Notes: generated by a model not told the origin, from the sequence alone. A stretch of 64,000 nt of DNA from Bifidobacterium merycicum DSM 6492 (GCF_900129045.1 NZ_FQTX01000003.1:62001-126000), one strand, 5' to 3'. Numbered from the stretch's first letter, positions 51,681-60,811 are shown. Numbers and translations are program-made.

Positions 51681-53558
51681 ATGTACTATTCCAGCGGCAA
51701 TTACGAGGCATTCGCCCGTCCGAAGAAGCCCGCAGGCATCGACCATAAGAATGCCTACATCATCGGCACCGGCTTGGCCGCCCTAAGCGCGGCCTGCTAT
51801 CTGGTACGCGACGCCCAAATGCCCGGCAAGCACATTCACATCTTCGAAAAGGATCCGGTTCCCGGAGGCGCGTGCGACGGCGCGAACATTCCCGGCGTGG
51901 GCTATGTGATGCGCGGCGGGCGCGAGATGGACAACCATTTCGAAGTGATGTGGGACCTGTTCCGGTCCATCCCGTCCATCGAAACCGAAGGCGTGTCCGT
52001 GTTGGACGAATATTACTGGCTCAACAAGGAGGACCCGAACTACTCGCTGTGCCGCGCCACCGTCGACCAGGGCGAGGATGCCGGCACCGACGGCAAGTTC
52101 GCGCTCTCGGATAAGGCCTCCCAGGAGATCATGAAACTGTTCTTCACGCCCGACGAGGAACTGTACGGCAAGAAAATCTCCGACTTCTTCGACGACAAGG
52201 TGTTCGACTCCAACTTCTGGATGTACTGGCGCACCATGTTCGCCTTCGAGAACTGGCATAGCGCGTTGGAAATGAAACTGTACATCAAGCGGTACATCCA
52301 CCACATCGGCGGCCTGCCCGATTTCAGCGCGTTGCGCTTCACCCGGTACAACCAATACGAGTCGATGATCCTGCCGATGATCACGTATCTGGAAGGCCAC
52401 GGCGTACAGTTCCACTACAACACCAAGGTGGAGGATGTGGAATTCGAAATCGGCGGAGGCAACGGGCCGGAACGCGCGAACACCTCGGTCGGGCAGGACG
52501 AGATCCTGCTCGCACAGGCGAAATCCGGCGTGTTCGCACGTAACCCGTACAGCACACCAACCAAGAAGATGGCCAAGCGCATCACCCTCGTCGGTCCGGA
52601 CGGGGCAAGCACCGCCATCGACCTGACTGAGAACGACCTCGTGTTCATCACCAATGGCGGCTGCGTGGAAAACTCCTCCATGGGCTCGCAAACCACGCCG
52701 GCCAAGTGGGATCCGGAACTGCGCCCCGGCGGCGGATGGGATATGTGGCGTCGCATCGCACGGCAGGACCCGAGCTTCGGCCGCCCGGACGTGTTCTGCG
52801 GCGACCCGGAGCATTCGAAGTGGATGAGCGCCACCGTCACCACGCTCGACATGGAGATTCCGCCGTATATTCGCAAGATCTGCAAGCGCAACCCCTTCAC
52901 CGGCCATGTGGTCACCGGCGGCATCGTGACGGTCAAGGATTCCAACTGGCTGATGAGCTGGACGTTGAACCGTCAGCAGCAGTTCCGTGACCAGCCGAAG
53001 GACCAGTTGTGCGTCTGGGTGTATGGTCTGTTCCCCGACGAGCCCGGCAATTATGTGAAGAAGCCGATGCGCGACTGCACCGGCGAGGAGATCTGCGAGG
53101 AATGGCTGTACCACATGGGCGTGCCGGTCGACCAGATCGAGGGTCTGGCCAGGAACCATGCGAACACCGTACCCGTGATGATGCCGTATATCGACGCGTT
53201 CTTCATGCCTCGCTCCGCGGGCGACCGCCCCGACGTGGTGCCGGACGGGGCCGTGAACTTCGCGTTCCTCGGCCAGTTCGCGGAAACGCCGCGCGACACG
53301 ATCTTCACCACCGAATATTCGATGCGCACCGGCATGGAGGCCGTGTACACCCTGTGCGATGTGGATCGCGGCGTCCCCGAGGTGTGGGGCTCGGTGTACG
53401 ACGTGCGCAACCTGCTCAACGCGGTGGTGAAGCTGCGTGACGGCAAGCCGTTGGAGGATGACCTGAACGTTGCGGAACGGCTTGCATTGAAGGTGGCCGG
53501 TCGCAAGCTGCAGGACACCGACATTCCGAAGCTGCTTCGGGAGACCGGCGTCATCTGA
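51681..53558 (+). CDS. ohyA: Oleate hydratase (myosin-cross-reactive antigen family)
   Basis: 625 aa, with ATG at 51681 (AAAGGAGGAGACC). This FAD enzyme adds water to the cis-9 double bond of oleate and linoleate, detoxifying unsaturated fatty acids. The features are AYIIGTGLAALSAACYLVRD (FAD loop), FEKDPVPGGACDG and the family-specific RGGREMDNHFEVMWDL, whose Glu is catalytic. Length matches the family. It is convergent with a TetR gene that could be its regulator, with a large palindrome in between. Confidence 0.96.
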   Translation: MYYSSGNYEAFARPKKPAGIDHKNAYIIGTGLAALSAACYLVRDAQMPGKHIHIFEKDPVPGGACDGANIPGVGYVMRGGREMDNHFEVMWDLFRSIPSIETEGVSVLDEYYWLNKEDPNYSLCRATVDQGEDAGTDGKFALSDKASQEIMKLFFTPDEELYGKKISDFFDDKVFDSNFWMYWRTMFAFENWHSALEMKLYIKRYIHHIGGLPDFSALRFTRYNQYESMILPMITYLEGHGVQFHYNTKVEDVEFEIGGGNGPERANTSVGQDEILLAQAKSGVFARNPYSTPTKKMAKRITLVGPDGASTAIDLTENDLVFITNGGCVENSSMGSQTTPAKWDPELRPGGGWDMWRRIARQDPSFGRPDVFCGDPEHSKWMSATVTTLDMEIPPYIRKICKRNPFTGHVVTGGIVTVKDSNWLMSWTLNRQQQFRDQPKDQLCVWVYGLFPDEPGNYVKKPMRDCTGEEICEEWLYHMGVPVDQIEGLARNHANTVPVMMPYIDAFFMPRSAGDRPDVVPDGAVNFAFLGQFAETPRDTIFTTEYSMRTGMEAVYTLCDVDRGVPEVWGSVYDVRNLLNAVVKLRDGKPLEDDLNVAERLALKVAGRKLQDTDIPKLLRETGVI

Positions 53559-53565
53559 CATGCCA

Positions 53566-53613
53566 CGGCGTGTGCCGGGCGGTCGCAAAGGCGGGACCGC
53601 CCGGCACACGCCG
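53566..53613 (+). terminator. Terminator after ohyA
   Basis: CGGCGTGTGCCGGGCGGTC (53566-53584) pairs perfectly (19 bp) with 53595-53613, loop of 10. The T-run is weak (TTCCTTG). Confidence 0.75.
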
Positions 53614-53651
53614 TTCCTTGAGGGCGATCCCGGCATGACTCGCACGCTATA

Positions 53652-53837
53652 TCGCTTATGTATGGCAGATTCCGGGATTTGCATGTTGCCAAGTGGCTTA
53701 TATATGGCACTCAAAGGACGATATGCCGAGTATGGCCGTTGGAATTCCAATGCCTATACTTGCAATAACGCCTGATGGGTGCCATATATAAGCCACTTCG
53801 CTGTTCCCAAAGGCCGGAATCCGCCATATATAAGCGA
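53652..53837. repeat. Composite palindrome with four copies of a GCTTATATATGGC-type motif
   Basis: The outer arms 53652-53675 and 53814-53837 match imperfectly. The inner arms AAGTGGCTTATATATGGCAC (53691-53710) and 53779-53798 are a perfect 20-base inverted repeat. A near-palindrome centred on TTGGAATTCCAA (about 53729-53758) lies in the middle. Thus the motif GCTTATRTATGGC occurs twice direct and twice inverted within 186 bases. It lies in the 402-base gap between the convergent ohyA and TetR genes, which otherwise holds only the ohyA terminator. It could be a MITE-like element, a cruciform or a cluster of regulator sites. Confidence 0.75.
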
Positions 53838-53960
53838 AGTAGTGGTCAATAGCGCGCTCGACGGCCGGCACTTCGCCTCATAAAGCCACGTGGACGGAAA
53901 ACAGGCGGCAACCGGACGGCAACCACCTGTCTTTCCCGCACGTCTCCCCTCTGCCAGCCG

Positions 53961-54515
53961 CTACAGCGAGAACCGTTCCAACGCGCTACGGAAATCCCCC
54001 TGGATCATCGTGCTGATCTTATCGACGATTTTCTCCGGATCGCCCTTCATATCCCCGGCGACCCATTCGAGCATCACGCCCACGAACGCGTAACGGAAGA
54101 ACCCCGCCACGAAACGCTTGTCCTCTTCCTGCACCTGCAACCCCTTGGCTTCCTCGTCCACCACGGCAAGCAGCAGGTCATAGGTGATGTCGTACAAGTA
54201 CCGTTCCACGCGCTCACGGCTGACGCAATGGTAGACGTTCATGACGAACGGCTTATTCTCCCGCACCACCCGGAAGATGCTCAGCAGCCCCTTCTGCCAC
54301 GTGTCAGCGGTGCGGTTGCCCGCCAACGCCTTGCCCGCATCCTCCTGGCAGGACCATTCCACCAGATCGTAGATGTCCTGGAAATGGTAGTAGAACGTCA
54401 TGCGGCTGATGCCGCAATCCTCACAGATGTCGGTGACGGTGATCTTGTTCAGAGGCTTCTCCAGCAGCAGTTTCTTCAGCGATGCTTCCAATGCGCGCTT
54501 GGTGGTCGATGCCAT
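53961..54515 (-). CDS. TetR/AcrR family transcriptional regulator
   Basis: 184 aa, with ATG at 54515 (AAGGAAGGGGACGC). The N-terminal HTH is visible as ITVTDICEDCGISRMTFYYHF, followed by a C-terminal ligand domain of the DhaS/TetR_C_8 kind (VEWSCQEDAGKALAGN, ENKPFVMNVYHCVSRERVER). The ligand is unknown. It is convergent with the oleate hydratase gene and 124 bases from the palindrome cluster; a fatty-acid-responsive role is possible but only inferred. Confidence 0.9.
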   Translation of the reverse strand: MASTTKRALEASLKKLLLEKPLNKITVTDICEDCGISRMTFYYHFQDIYDLVEWSCQEDAGKALAGNRTADTWQKGLLSIFRVVRENKPFVMNVYHCVSRERVERYLYDITYDLLLAVVDEEAKGLQVQEEDKRFVAGFFRYAFVGVMLEWVAGDMKGDPEKIVDKISTMIQGDFRSALERFSL

Positions 54516-54609
54516 GCGTCCCCTTCCTTCCCAACGGTTTCCTCATCTCGCTGGCTTCCTTGCCTCGCGGCTCTCCGCTTCGCACGCCCTTCCGTGCGAC
54601 GGTATGCAA

Positions 54610-54637
54610 AAGCGGGAACCCATACGGATTCCCGCTT
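54610..54637 (-). terminator. Terminator after gpmA
   Basis: AAGCGGGAA (54610-54618) pairs with TTCCCGCTT (54629-54637), 32 bases past the stop. Confidence 0.65.
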
Positions 54638-54668
54638 ATCGAATGCGTCCGCGTTTACGCGGAATGCA

Positions 54669-55409
54669 TCACTTCTGGCCCTGAGCGGCGACGGCGGCGG
54701 CACCGGCGGCGGCAGCCTCCGGATCCAGGTACTCGCCACGCGGCTTGATCGGCTTGAAGTTCTCGTCCAGCTCGTACAGCAGCGGCATTGCGGTCGGGAT
54801 GTTGACCTTGGCAATCTCCTCTTCGGAGAGGTTGTCAAGCATCTTCACGATAGCGCGGAGGCTGTTGCCGTGAGCGGCGATCAGCACGGTCTTGCCGGCC
54901 TTGAGCTGCGGCTCGATATCGGACTTGAAGTACGGCTCGACGCGCTTGACCACATCGGCCAGGCATTCGGCTTCCGGAACCGGATCGCCGGTGTAGCGCG
55001 GATCGTTGTTCTGCGCGTACTCGTCGTTCGGATCGATCTCGGGCGGCGGGGTCGCGTAGGAGCGACGCCACAGCATGAACTTCTCGTCGCCGTACTCTTC
55101 GCGGATCTCGGTCTTGTTCTTGCCCTGCAGAGCGCCGTAGTGACGCTCGTTCAGACGCCAGCTGCGCTGGACGGGGATCCACAGGCGATCGGCCTCATCC
55201 AGAGCCACGTTGGCGGTGTTGATGGCGCGACGCAGCATTGAGGTGAAGACGATATCCGGGAGGACGTTCTTCTCCTTGAGCAGGCGGCCGCCGTTCTTGG
55301 CTTCCTCGACACCCTGCTCGGTCAGCGGGACGTCGACCCAGCCGGTGAACTGATTGGTTTTGTTCCATGCGCTCTGTCCGTGACGGAGCAGTACTAGTTT
55401 GTAGCTCAT
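54669..55409 (-). CDS. gpmA: 2,3-bisphosphoglycerate-dependent phosphoglycerate mutase
   Basis: 246 aa from the ATG at 55409 ([20 protein letters not shown]). It interconverts 3- and 2-phosphoglycerate in the lower bifid shunt. The phospho-His is in [10 protein letters not shown] and the second His in [17 protein letters not shown]. The tail, rich in Ala ([17 protein letters not shown]), is longer than in E. coli. Confidence 0.97.
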   Translation of the reverse strand: MSYKLVLLRHGQSAWNKTNQFTGWVDVPLTEQGVEEAKNGGRLLKEKNVLPDIVFTSMLRRAINTANVALDEADRLWIPVQRSWRLNERHYGALQGKNKTEIREEYGDEKFMLWRRSYATPPPEIDPNDEYAQNNDPRYTGDPVPEAECLADVVKRVEPYFKSDIEPQLKAGKTVLIAAHGNSLRAIVKMLDNLSEEEIAKVNIPTAMPLLYELDENFKPIKPRGEYLDPEAAAAGAAAVAAQGQK

Positions 55410-55516
55410 GCTTGCCAGTCTACCGCCTTGTGCGGCCAACACAACCGATGATGACGATTATTTGGTTACGGCCATGCAACAATTGTCATTCTGTTGCATG
55501 GCCGTTGCATCCAGCT

Positions 55517-56608
55517 TCAAGCGAATGCCGCTGTTACCACGAATACTGCGGCGAGCGCCAGCGAAGCGAGCGTGCAGAGCAGCAACGCTTTGCCGTAGTG
55601 CTTTCCTATGATCGCGATGGCAGCTGCAGCGCACGTCACACCGGTAACCGTCAGCATGGCGATTACCGGAATCGTGCATGACGATTGCAGCCGGGCATAC
55701 GCGACGGCCAGCAGCACAGCAGCTGCCAGCAAAACGATTGTGAAAACGGTGCCGTTGTGCCGGCCCAAAGCGGTCATCCACGTGTGCTTGCCATGGGCGC
55801 GGTCGGATTCGATGTCACGCAGGTTGTTGACGCACAGGACCGCGACAGCGATCAAACCGACGTTGGCGCCGCCGAGAACACCGCTTAGGGAGACCATGCC
55901 GGTCAGGGCGAACATCGTACCGCAGGTGGCGACGAGACCGAAGAAGACGAAGACGAATATCTCACCCAGATAGTGGTAGCCATAGGGGTGTTTGCCGCCG
56001 ACATAGCACCACCCGGCCGCCAGGCAGGCGATGCCGACCAGGATGAACCACCAATAGCCGGTCAACGCAATGACGAGCAGACCGCACAGGCAGGCAATCA
56101 GCGCGTTGATTCCGGCCGCGGCCAGTACCTTCTTGGGATTCACACCGGATGCGACGAGGCGGGCGGGACCGAGCTGAGGCTGCGATGCTGGCAACGAAGC
56201 TGATACCACAAGCGACGCCGATGCCAAATCCGGTTCCGCGGACGGCATCTTCGCAAGCGGTCGCGCCGAATCGACGGCACGCCCCTCATCGGTTCCTCGC
56301 ACGCCGTCGGAGTAATCGTTCGCAAAGTTCGCGGCGATTTGAAGAAACAACGCCACACAGCCGCACAGCACCGCCACCAGCACGAACCAGCCTGCGGAGC
56401 GTTGGCATTCGCCGATCAGCGAGCCGAATCGCATCTTCCCCAGATCGTGCTGCCTGCCAAAGAACGGGCACGAATCGTGCAATACATCGCCGCCCTGCAA
56501 ATACAGGAACACGGTCTGCCACGACAGCGCGGCACCGATGATTACCGGAGCGATCGCCAGCGGCAGCGTCTTCAGGCGAGCGCCGCGAATCCAAGTCGAT
56601 AACTGCAT
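55517..56608 (-). CDS. menA: MenA-like prenyltransferase (UbiA superfamily)
   Basis: 363 aa from the ATG at 56608; a TATAGA -10 box ends 9 bases before it, so this start rather than 56617 fits a leaderless mRNA. UbiA-type signatures are ANFANDYSDGVRGTD (first Asp-rich motif) and NNLRDIESDRAHGKHT (second), with about eight membrane helices. MenA attaches a prenyl chain to dihydroxynaphthoate in menaquinone synthesis. Two inserts (RQHDLGKMRFGSLIGECQRS, and PSAEPDLASASLVVSASLPA) enlarge loops. No other men genes are nearby. Confidence 0.88.
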   Translation of the reverse strand: MQLSTWIRGARLKTLPLAIAPVIIGAALSWQTVFLYLQGGDVLHDSCPFFGRQHDLGKMRFGSLIGECQRSAGWFVLVAVLCGCVALFLQIAANFANDYSDGVRGTDEGRAVDSARPLAKMPSAEPDLASASLVVSASLPASQPQLGPARLVASGVNPKKVLAAAGINALIACLCGLLVIALTGYWWFILVGIACLAAGWCYVGGKHPYGYHYLGEIFVFVFFGLVATCGTMFALTGMVSLSGVLGGANVGLIAVAVLCVNNLRDIESDRAHGKHTWMTALGRHNGTVFTIVLLAAAVLLAVAYARLQSSCTIPVIAMLTVTGVTCAAAAIAIIGKHYGKALLLCTLASLALAAVFVVTAAFA

Positions 56609-56629
56609 GAACGCCATTCTATATGCGGC

Positions 56630-56770
56630 TCAGTTTTCCTGACGACTCCACTTTTCGGTGAGCCATGTGGCGATCACCTGACTGCGCGTTCTGGCATTGA
56701 GTTTCGTCATGGCACGCCTGGCGTAGGTTTTGACCGTGTTCTCGGATATACCATGTCCGCGCAGGCGCGG
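56630..56770 (-). pseudogene. Truncated LuxR-type HTH remnant
   Basis: In the frame ending at 56630 the last 45 residues read GHGISENTVKTYARRAMTKL followed by NARTRSQVIATWLTEKW, which is the recognition half of a LuxR/FixJ helix-turn-helix. The sequence further upstream in frame has no regulator character and runs into the RDD gene on the opposite strand, so the sensor part is gone. It is presumed non-functional. Confidence 0.7.
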
Positions 56771-56846
56771 CCATGTATGCTGATTGGCACTACGACTCTC
56801 CAACTGCCCGACATACGGAAAGACCATTGACGAAGGGAGACACGCC

Positions 56847-57254
56847 ATGTTGGCCTCATGGTGGCGCAGAGCCGCGGCATACGTCCTTCGCATCATACTG
56901 CCGGCGTCGTTGCTGTCGCAGCTGATGGGAAGCGTCCTGTTCAGCAGATCCTCACCGGATGGAGCAACCGGGTTCTGGCTATTCGCCGTGTCCGCCGTCG
57001 CTGCAGGCGCGTTCTCCGCCTGGTCCACGCGCGACGGCCAGTCCTGGGCGCATCGCCTGCTCAGAATCCAAGTGTGCAATCAGGATTCCGGAACCCCCGT
57101 AACCGGTTTGGGAATGGGACTGCGCGAGATGACACACATCGTCGATTGGGCACCGCCATGCATTGGCTTCTTCTGGCCGCTATGGGACAGGAACAACCAG
57201 ACCTTCGCCGACAAACTCGTCGGCACGATAGTAGTGACGATGAATGAGCGATGA
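56847..57254 (+). CDS. RDD family membrane protein
   Basis: 135 aa from the ATG at 56847 (AAGGGAGACACGCC). It is a short RDD-type protein: WWRRAAAYVLRIILPASLLS is the first helix with the Arg that names the family, and DGQSWAHRLLRIQV and RNNQTFADKLVGTIVV are the conserved loops. The role is unknown; some RDD proteins are ion transporters. The gene starts beside the LuxR remnant, on the opposite strand. Confidence 0.8.
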   Translation: MLASWWRRAAAYVLRIILPASLLSQLMGSVLFSRSSPDGATGFWLFAVSAVAAGAFSAWSTRDGQSWAHRLLRIQVCNQDSGTPVTGLGMGLREMTHIVDWAPPCIGFFWPLWDRNNQTFADKLVGTIVVTMNER

Positions 57255-57310
57255 TGATGGATACAACTAGTTTGAAGCGGCATGCACGGCACGAATATCG
57301 GTCAAACGCC

Positions 57311-57360
57311 GGAGAATATCGTGTGTATGGAACTGTTGTGCCGTGGACACGATATTCTCC
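57311..57360. terminator. Hairpin between the RDD and lysS genes
   Basis: GGAGAATATCGTGT (57311-57324) pairs perfectly with ACACGATATTCTCC (57347-57360), 22-base loop. It lies between convergent genes. No T-run follows. Confidence 0.6.
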
Positions 57361-57413
57361 AGCGGACTGTCAGCTTTTCCGCCTCACGTCAAACCGCTGA
57401 ATCGAGCTTCGCC

Positions 57414-59087
57414 TCAGTTCAGCGGCTTCACCAGCGGGAAGGTGATGGTTTCGCGGATGGTGGCGCCGGTGAGGGCGATGAGCAGTCGGTCGATGCCCAT
57501 ACCCATGCCGCCTGCCGGAGGCATGCCCACGCCGAGGGCCTCGAGGAAGTCCTCATCAATATCGCAGGCTTCCTCATCGCCGGCGAGCGCATCCTTGGCC
57601 TGAGCCACGAAGCGTTCACGCTGCACAACCGGGTCGTTGAGCTCGGAGTAGCCGGTGGCCAGCTCGAAGCCGCGCACGTACAGATCCCACTTCTCGACCA
57701 CGCCCGGCTTGGAACGGTGGCCCTTGACCAGCGGGGAGGTTTCGACCGGGAAATCACGCACGAAGGTCGGCTCATACAGCTTGTCCTCGTAGAAGTGCTC
57801 CCACAGGTGTTCGACGAGCTTGCCGTGGTTCTCCACATCGTCGCGTTCCACGCCGAGCTTGTCGGCGATCTCGCCCAAGTGCTCCACGGAAGTGCCCGGA
57901 TTATCCGGACCGCCGTTCGGCACAATCTCCTCGCCGAGCGCTTCGGAAAGGGAATCGTACATGCTGATGGTCTTCCATTCGCCGCCGAAATCATATTCGG
58001 TACCGTCCAGCAGGGTCACCTTGTGGCTGCCGAACACGTCCATGGCGGTGTCCTGCACGAGCTGCTTGACGAGTGCGCCGATGGTGTCGTAGTTGCCGTA
58101 GGCCTGATAGGCCTCAACCATGGTGAATTCCGGGGCGTGGGTGGCGTCGACGCCTTCGTTGCGGAAGTCGCGGTTGATTTCGAACACGCGGTCGATGCCG
58201 CCGACGAGGCAGCGCTTGAGGAACAGTTCCGGCGCGATGCGCAGGTACAGGTCAAGGTCGAAGGCGTTCATGTGCGTGGTGAACGGGCGGGCAGCGGCAC
58301 CGCCGTGCACGGTTTGCAGCATCGGGGTTTCGACCTCGAGGAAGTCATGATCGGCGAAGGTCTTGCGCAGGGAGGCGACGGCCTTGGAACGGTTGCGCAC
58401 CATGTTGCGGATCTTCTCGTCGGCGATCATGCCGATGTACGGCTTGCGGGTACGGGTGTCTTCGTTCAGGTCCTTGTGCAGCGCGGGCAGCGGCTGCAGC
58501 GCCTTGGCGGCGATGGCCCATTCGGTGGCGAACACGGACAGTTCGCCGGTCTTGGAGGCGATCACACGACCCTTGATGAACAGGTGGTCACCCAGGTCGA
58601 CCAGCTGCTTGAACTGCTTGAGGGAGTCGGCGCCGATCTCCTTCTTGGAGATCATGCCCTGGATCTTGGTGCCGTCGCCGGCGGACAGCTGCACGAAGCA
58701 CAGGCCGCCCGCGTTGCGCAGGAACAGCACGCGGCCGGCGATGCCGACCACATCCTTGGTTTCGTCGCCGGCTTCGAGCTTGCCGTCGTACTTGGCACGC
58801 ACCTCTTCGATGGTGGCGGTGACGTCCAGGGTCACCGGGTAGGGCTGAATGCCGTCCTTGAGCATCATGGCACGCTTGGCGACACGCATCTGCACCTGCT
58901 CGGAGTGGGCCAGCGGGCCGAATTCCTTATTGGACGGGTCGACGGCCTCATCCAGCGTGGCGCCAGCGTTGATGCGTTCGGCGATGGTGCCATCCTGCGC
59001 GAGCAGCATCTCGGCGCGTTCGACAGTGGTCATGTGCGGGGCGCGTTCGCCCTCTTCGTTTTCAGTGTTCTCAACTACTTCAGACAT
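57414..59087 (-). CDS. lysS: Lysyl-tRNA synthetase (class II)
   Basis: 557 aa from the ATG at 59087. It charges tRNA-Lys. The anticodon-binding OB fold is near residues 90-200 (VVGIAGRVLFLRNAGGLCFV), then the class II core: motif 2 in FRNEGVDATHAPEFTMVEAY and motif 3 GMGMGIDRLLIALTG. The N-terminal 60 residues are an acidic extension (ENTENEEGERA), and the protein is about 50 residues longer than E. coli LysS. Confidence 0.96.
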   Translation of the reverse strand: MSEVVENTENEEGERAPHMTTVERAEMLLAQDGTIAERINAGATLDEAVDPSNKEFGPLAHSEQVQMRVAKRAMMLKDGIQPYPVTLDVTATIEEVRAKYDGKLEAGDETKDVVGIAGRVLFLRNAGGLCFVQLSAGDGTKIQGMISKKEIGADSLKQFKQLVDLGDHLFIKGRVIASKTGELSVFATEWAIAAKALQPLPALHKDLNEDTRTRKPYIGMIADEKIRNMVRNRSKAVASLRKTFADHDFLEVETPMLQTVHGGAAARPFTTHMNAFDLDLYLRIAPELFLKRCLVGGIDRVFEINRDFRNEGVDATHAPEFTMVEAYQAYGNYDTIGALVKQLVQDTAMDVFGSHKVTLLDGTEYDFGGEWKTISMYDSLSEALGEEIVPNGGPDNPGTSVEHLGEIADKLGVERDDVENHGKLVEHLWEHFYEDKLYEPTFVRDFPVETSPLVKGHRSKPGVVEKWDLYVRGFELATGYSELNDPVVQRERFVAQAKDALAGDEEACDIDEDFLEALGVGMPPAGGMGMGIDRLLIALTGATIRETITFPLVKPLN

Positions 59088-59278
59088 GGTTGCCAAGTGT
59101 ACGCAACACGGGGGAATTTGACACGGGTTGCGCAAAGCGGATTGCGCTCGGCCCATGATGCCTTATGGAAGGCGGATTATCGCGCGTCTCACGCACCGCT
59201 TATCGTGTACACCCCGGACACCGACACGCCGATTTGGCAATATCCGTCAAGTGACGTAAACTAGCGGATGTTGCCAAA

Positions 59279-59352
<74 letters not shown>

Positions 59353-59360
59353 CAACTGAA

Positions 59361-59387
59361 AGGCGGAACTTCGGTTCCGCCTTTTTT
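59361..59387 (+). terminator. Terminator after tRNA-Pro
   Basis: AGGCGGAAC (59361-59369), TTCG-type loop, GTTCCGCCT (59374-59382), then a run of Ts. Confidence 0.9.
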
Positions 59388-59555
59388 CGTATCTCCAGCA
59401 TCCATTCCCACTCATCCGATGGTCTGCGCTCACGTCCAGCAGTCCGTTTCCGACATCCGGACTTTTACCTTCTTTACCAATCCCCCAAGGTATTTCCGTT
59501 TTACAATATCCCGTTGGTTACAACGTTTGACGCCACTTGTTACAGAGAGAACCCC

Positions 59556-60743
59556 ATGAAAAGAAGCATCCTCGCGCTGGCATCCGGCGCGTTCATCCTC
59601 GGCGCCGCCGAATTCGTGATGATGGGCATCCTGCCCCAAACCGCCGCCGCCATGCACGTCAGCATCCCCGCCGCAGGCCACTACATCTCCGCCTACGCGA
59701 TCGGCGTGTGCTTCGGCACGCTGATTCTGGTGTTCGGCCGCAAGGTGCCGCCGAAGAACCTCATCATACTGTTCATGGTGATCGCATTGGCGGGCAATAC
59801 GCTCAGCGCGATCTCCGTGAACTCCCCCATGCTGTTGGTCGCCCGTTTCATTTCCGGACTGCCGCACGGCGCGTTCTTCGGCACGGCGACGCTGATCGCG
59901 AAAACGTTGGCCGATAAGGGCAAGGAAGCGCAATCCGTTTCGATGATGGTCACGGGCCAGACCGTGGCCAATATGCTGGGCGTTCCCGCCGGCACCCTGC
60001 TGGCCGAAACGATGTCGTGGCGTTTGGCGTTCGCGATCCTCGCCGCATGGGCGTTGATGACGATGGTGCTCGTCCTTGCTTGGGTGCCGTTCGTCGCGCC
60101 GATCAAGGACGCTGGCATCAAGGGCCAGTTCCGCTTCCTCACCCACGCCGGCCCGTGGCTGATTCTTCTGGCCGTGTTCTGCGGCAATACCGGCATTTTC
60201 TGCTGGTGGAGCTATATCTCGCCGTGGTTGCAGAAGACCGGCGGATGGCAGTCCGCGATCGTACCGCTGCTGATGGTGCTCGCCGGCTTCGGCATGGTGA
60301 CCGGCGGCATCGCAGGCGGTCGACTGGCCGACTTGTGGAAGCCCGGCGCGACGGCGGCGCTGTCGCAGGGCATCGCCACGGTCGGCCTGCTGCTGGTGTT
60401 CCTTACCCCCGGCAATCACGTCACCACTGCGGTACTCACGTTCACGCTTGGTTTTGCCTTGTTCTTCAACGCCTCGCCGCAGCAGCTGCTGATGGTGCAG
60501 GCCGGTGAGGGCGGCGGCGAACTCATCGCCGGCGCGGCCGTGCAGATCGCCTTCAATTTCGGCAATGCTGTCGGTTCGATCATCGGCGGTGCAGCGCTGA
60601 CGGTCACCGCCATGAACTACCACTACACGGGGCTCGCCGGTGCGCCGATCGCCCTGATCGCCGTGCTGATGCTCGTCACCTACTCGCGCCGATACGAAAC
60701 CCGTACCGGTGCGCTGGAGCGTATGCGCGAAGTGCGGGTGTGA
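59556..60743 (+). CDS. MFS transporter (DHA1 / sugar-efflux AraJ type)
   Basis: 395 aa, with ATG at 59556 after AGAGAGAACCCC. It has about twelve hydrophobic helices. The first, LALASGAFILGAAEFVMMGI, carries the Glu typical of DHA1 drug/arabinose exporters of the AraJ/YdhP group; ARFISGLPHGAFFGTATLIA matches the conserved helix-4 motif. The substrate is unknown. It stands alone. Confidence 0.88.
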   Translation: MKRSILALASGAFILGAAEFVMMGILPQTAAAMHVSIPAAGHYISAYAIGVCFGTLILVFGRKVPPKNLIILFMVIALAGNTLSAISVNSPMLLVARFISGLPHGAFFGTATLIAKTLADKGKEAQSVSMMVTGQTVANMLGVPAGTLLAETMSWRLAFAILAAWALMTMVLVLAWVPFVAPIKDAGIKGQFRFLTHAGPWLILLAVFCGNTGIFCWWSYISPWLQKTGGWQSAIVPLLMVLAGFGMVTGGIAGGRLADLWKPGATAALSQGIATVGLLLVFLTPGNHVTTAVLTFTLGFALFFNASPQQLLMVQAGEGGGELIAGAAVQIAFNFGNAVGSIIGGAALTVTAMNYHYTGLAGAPIALIAVLMLVTYSRRYETRTGALERMREVRV

Positions 60744-60762
60744 GCCGACCGGCACTTAGCAG

Positions 60763-60792
60763 ACCCGTCCGCGACATCGTGGACGGGTTTTT
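60763..60792 (+). terminator. Terminator after the MFS gene
   Basis: ACCCGTCC (60763-60770) pairs with GGACGGGT (60781-60788), followed by TTTTCG. Confidence 0.8.
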
Positions 60793-60811
60793 CGTTCGGC
60801 GCCGATTCGAG

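Noticed and set aside
57282..59264. A 660-residue plus-strand frame opposite lysS
   Set aside because: Antisense to a clear lysyl-tRNA synthetase, and composition is typical of a shadow frame.
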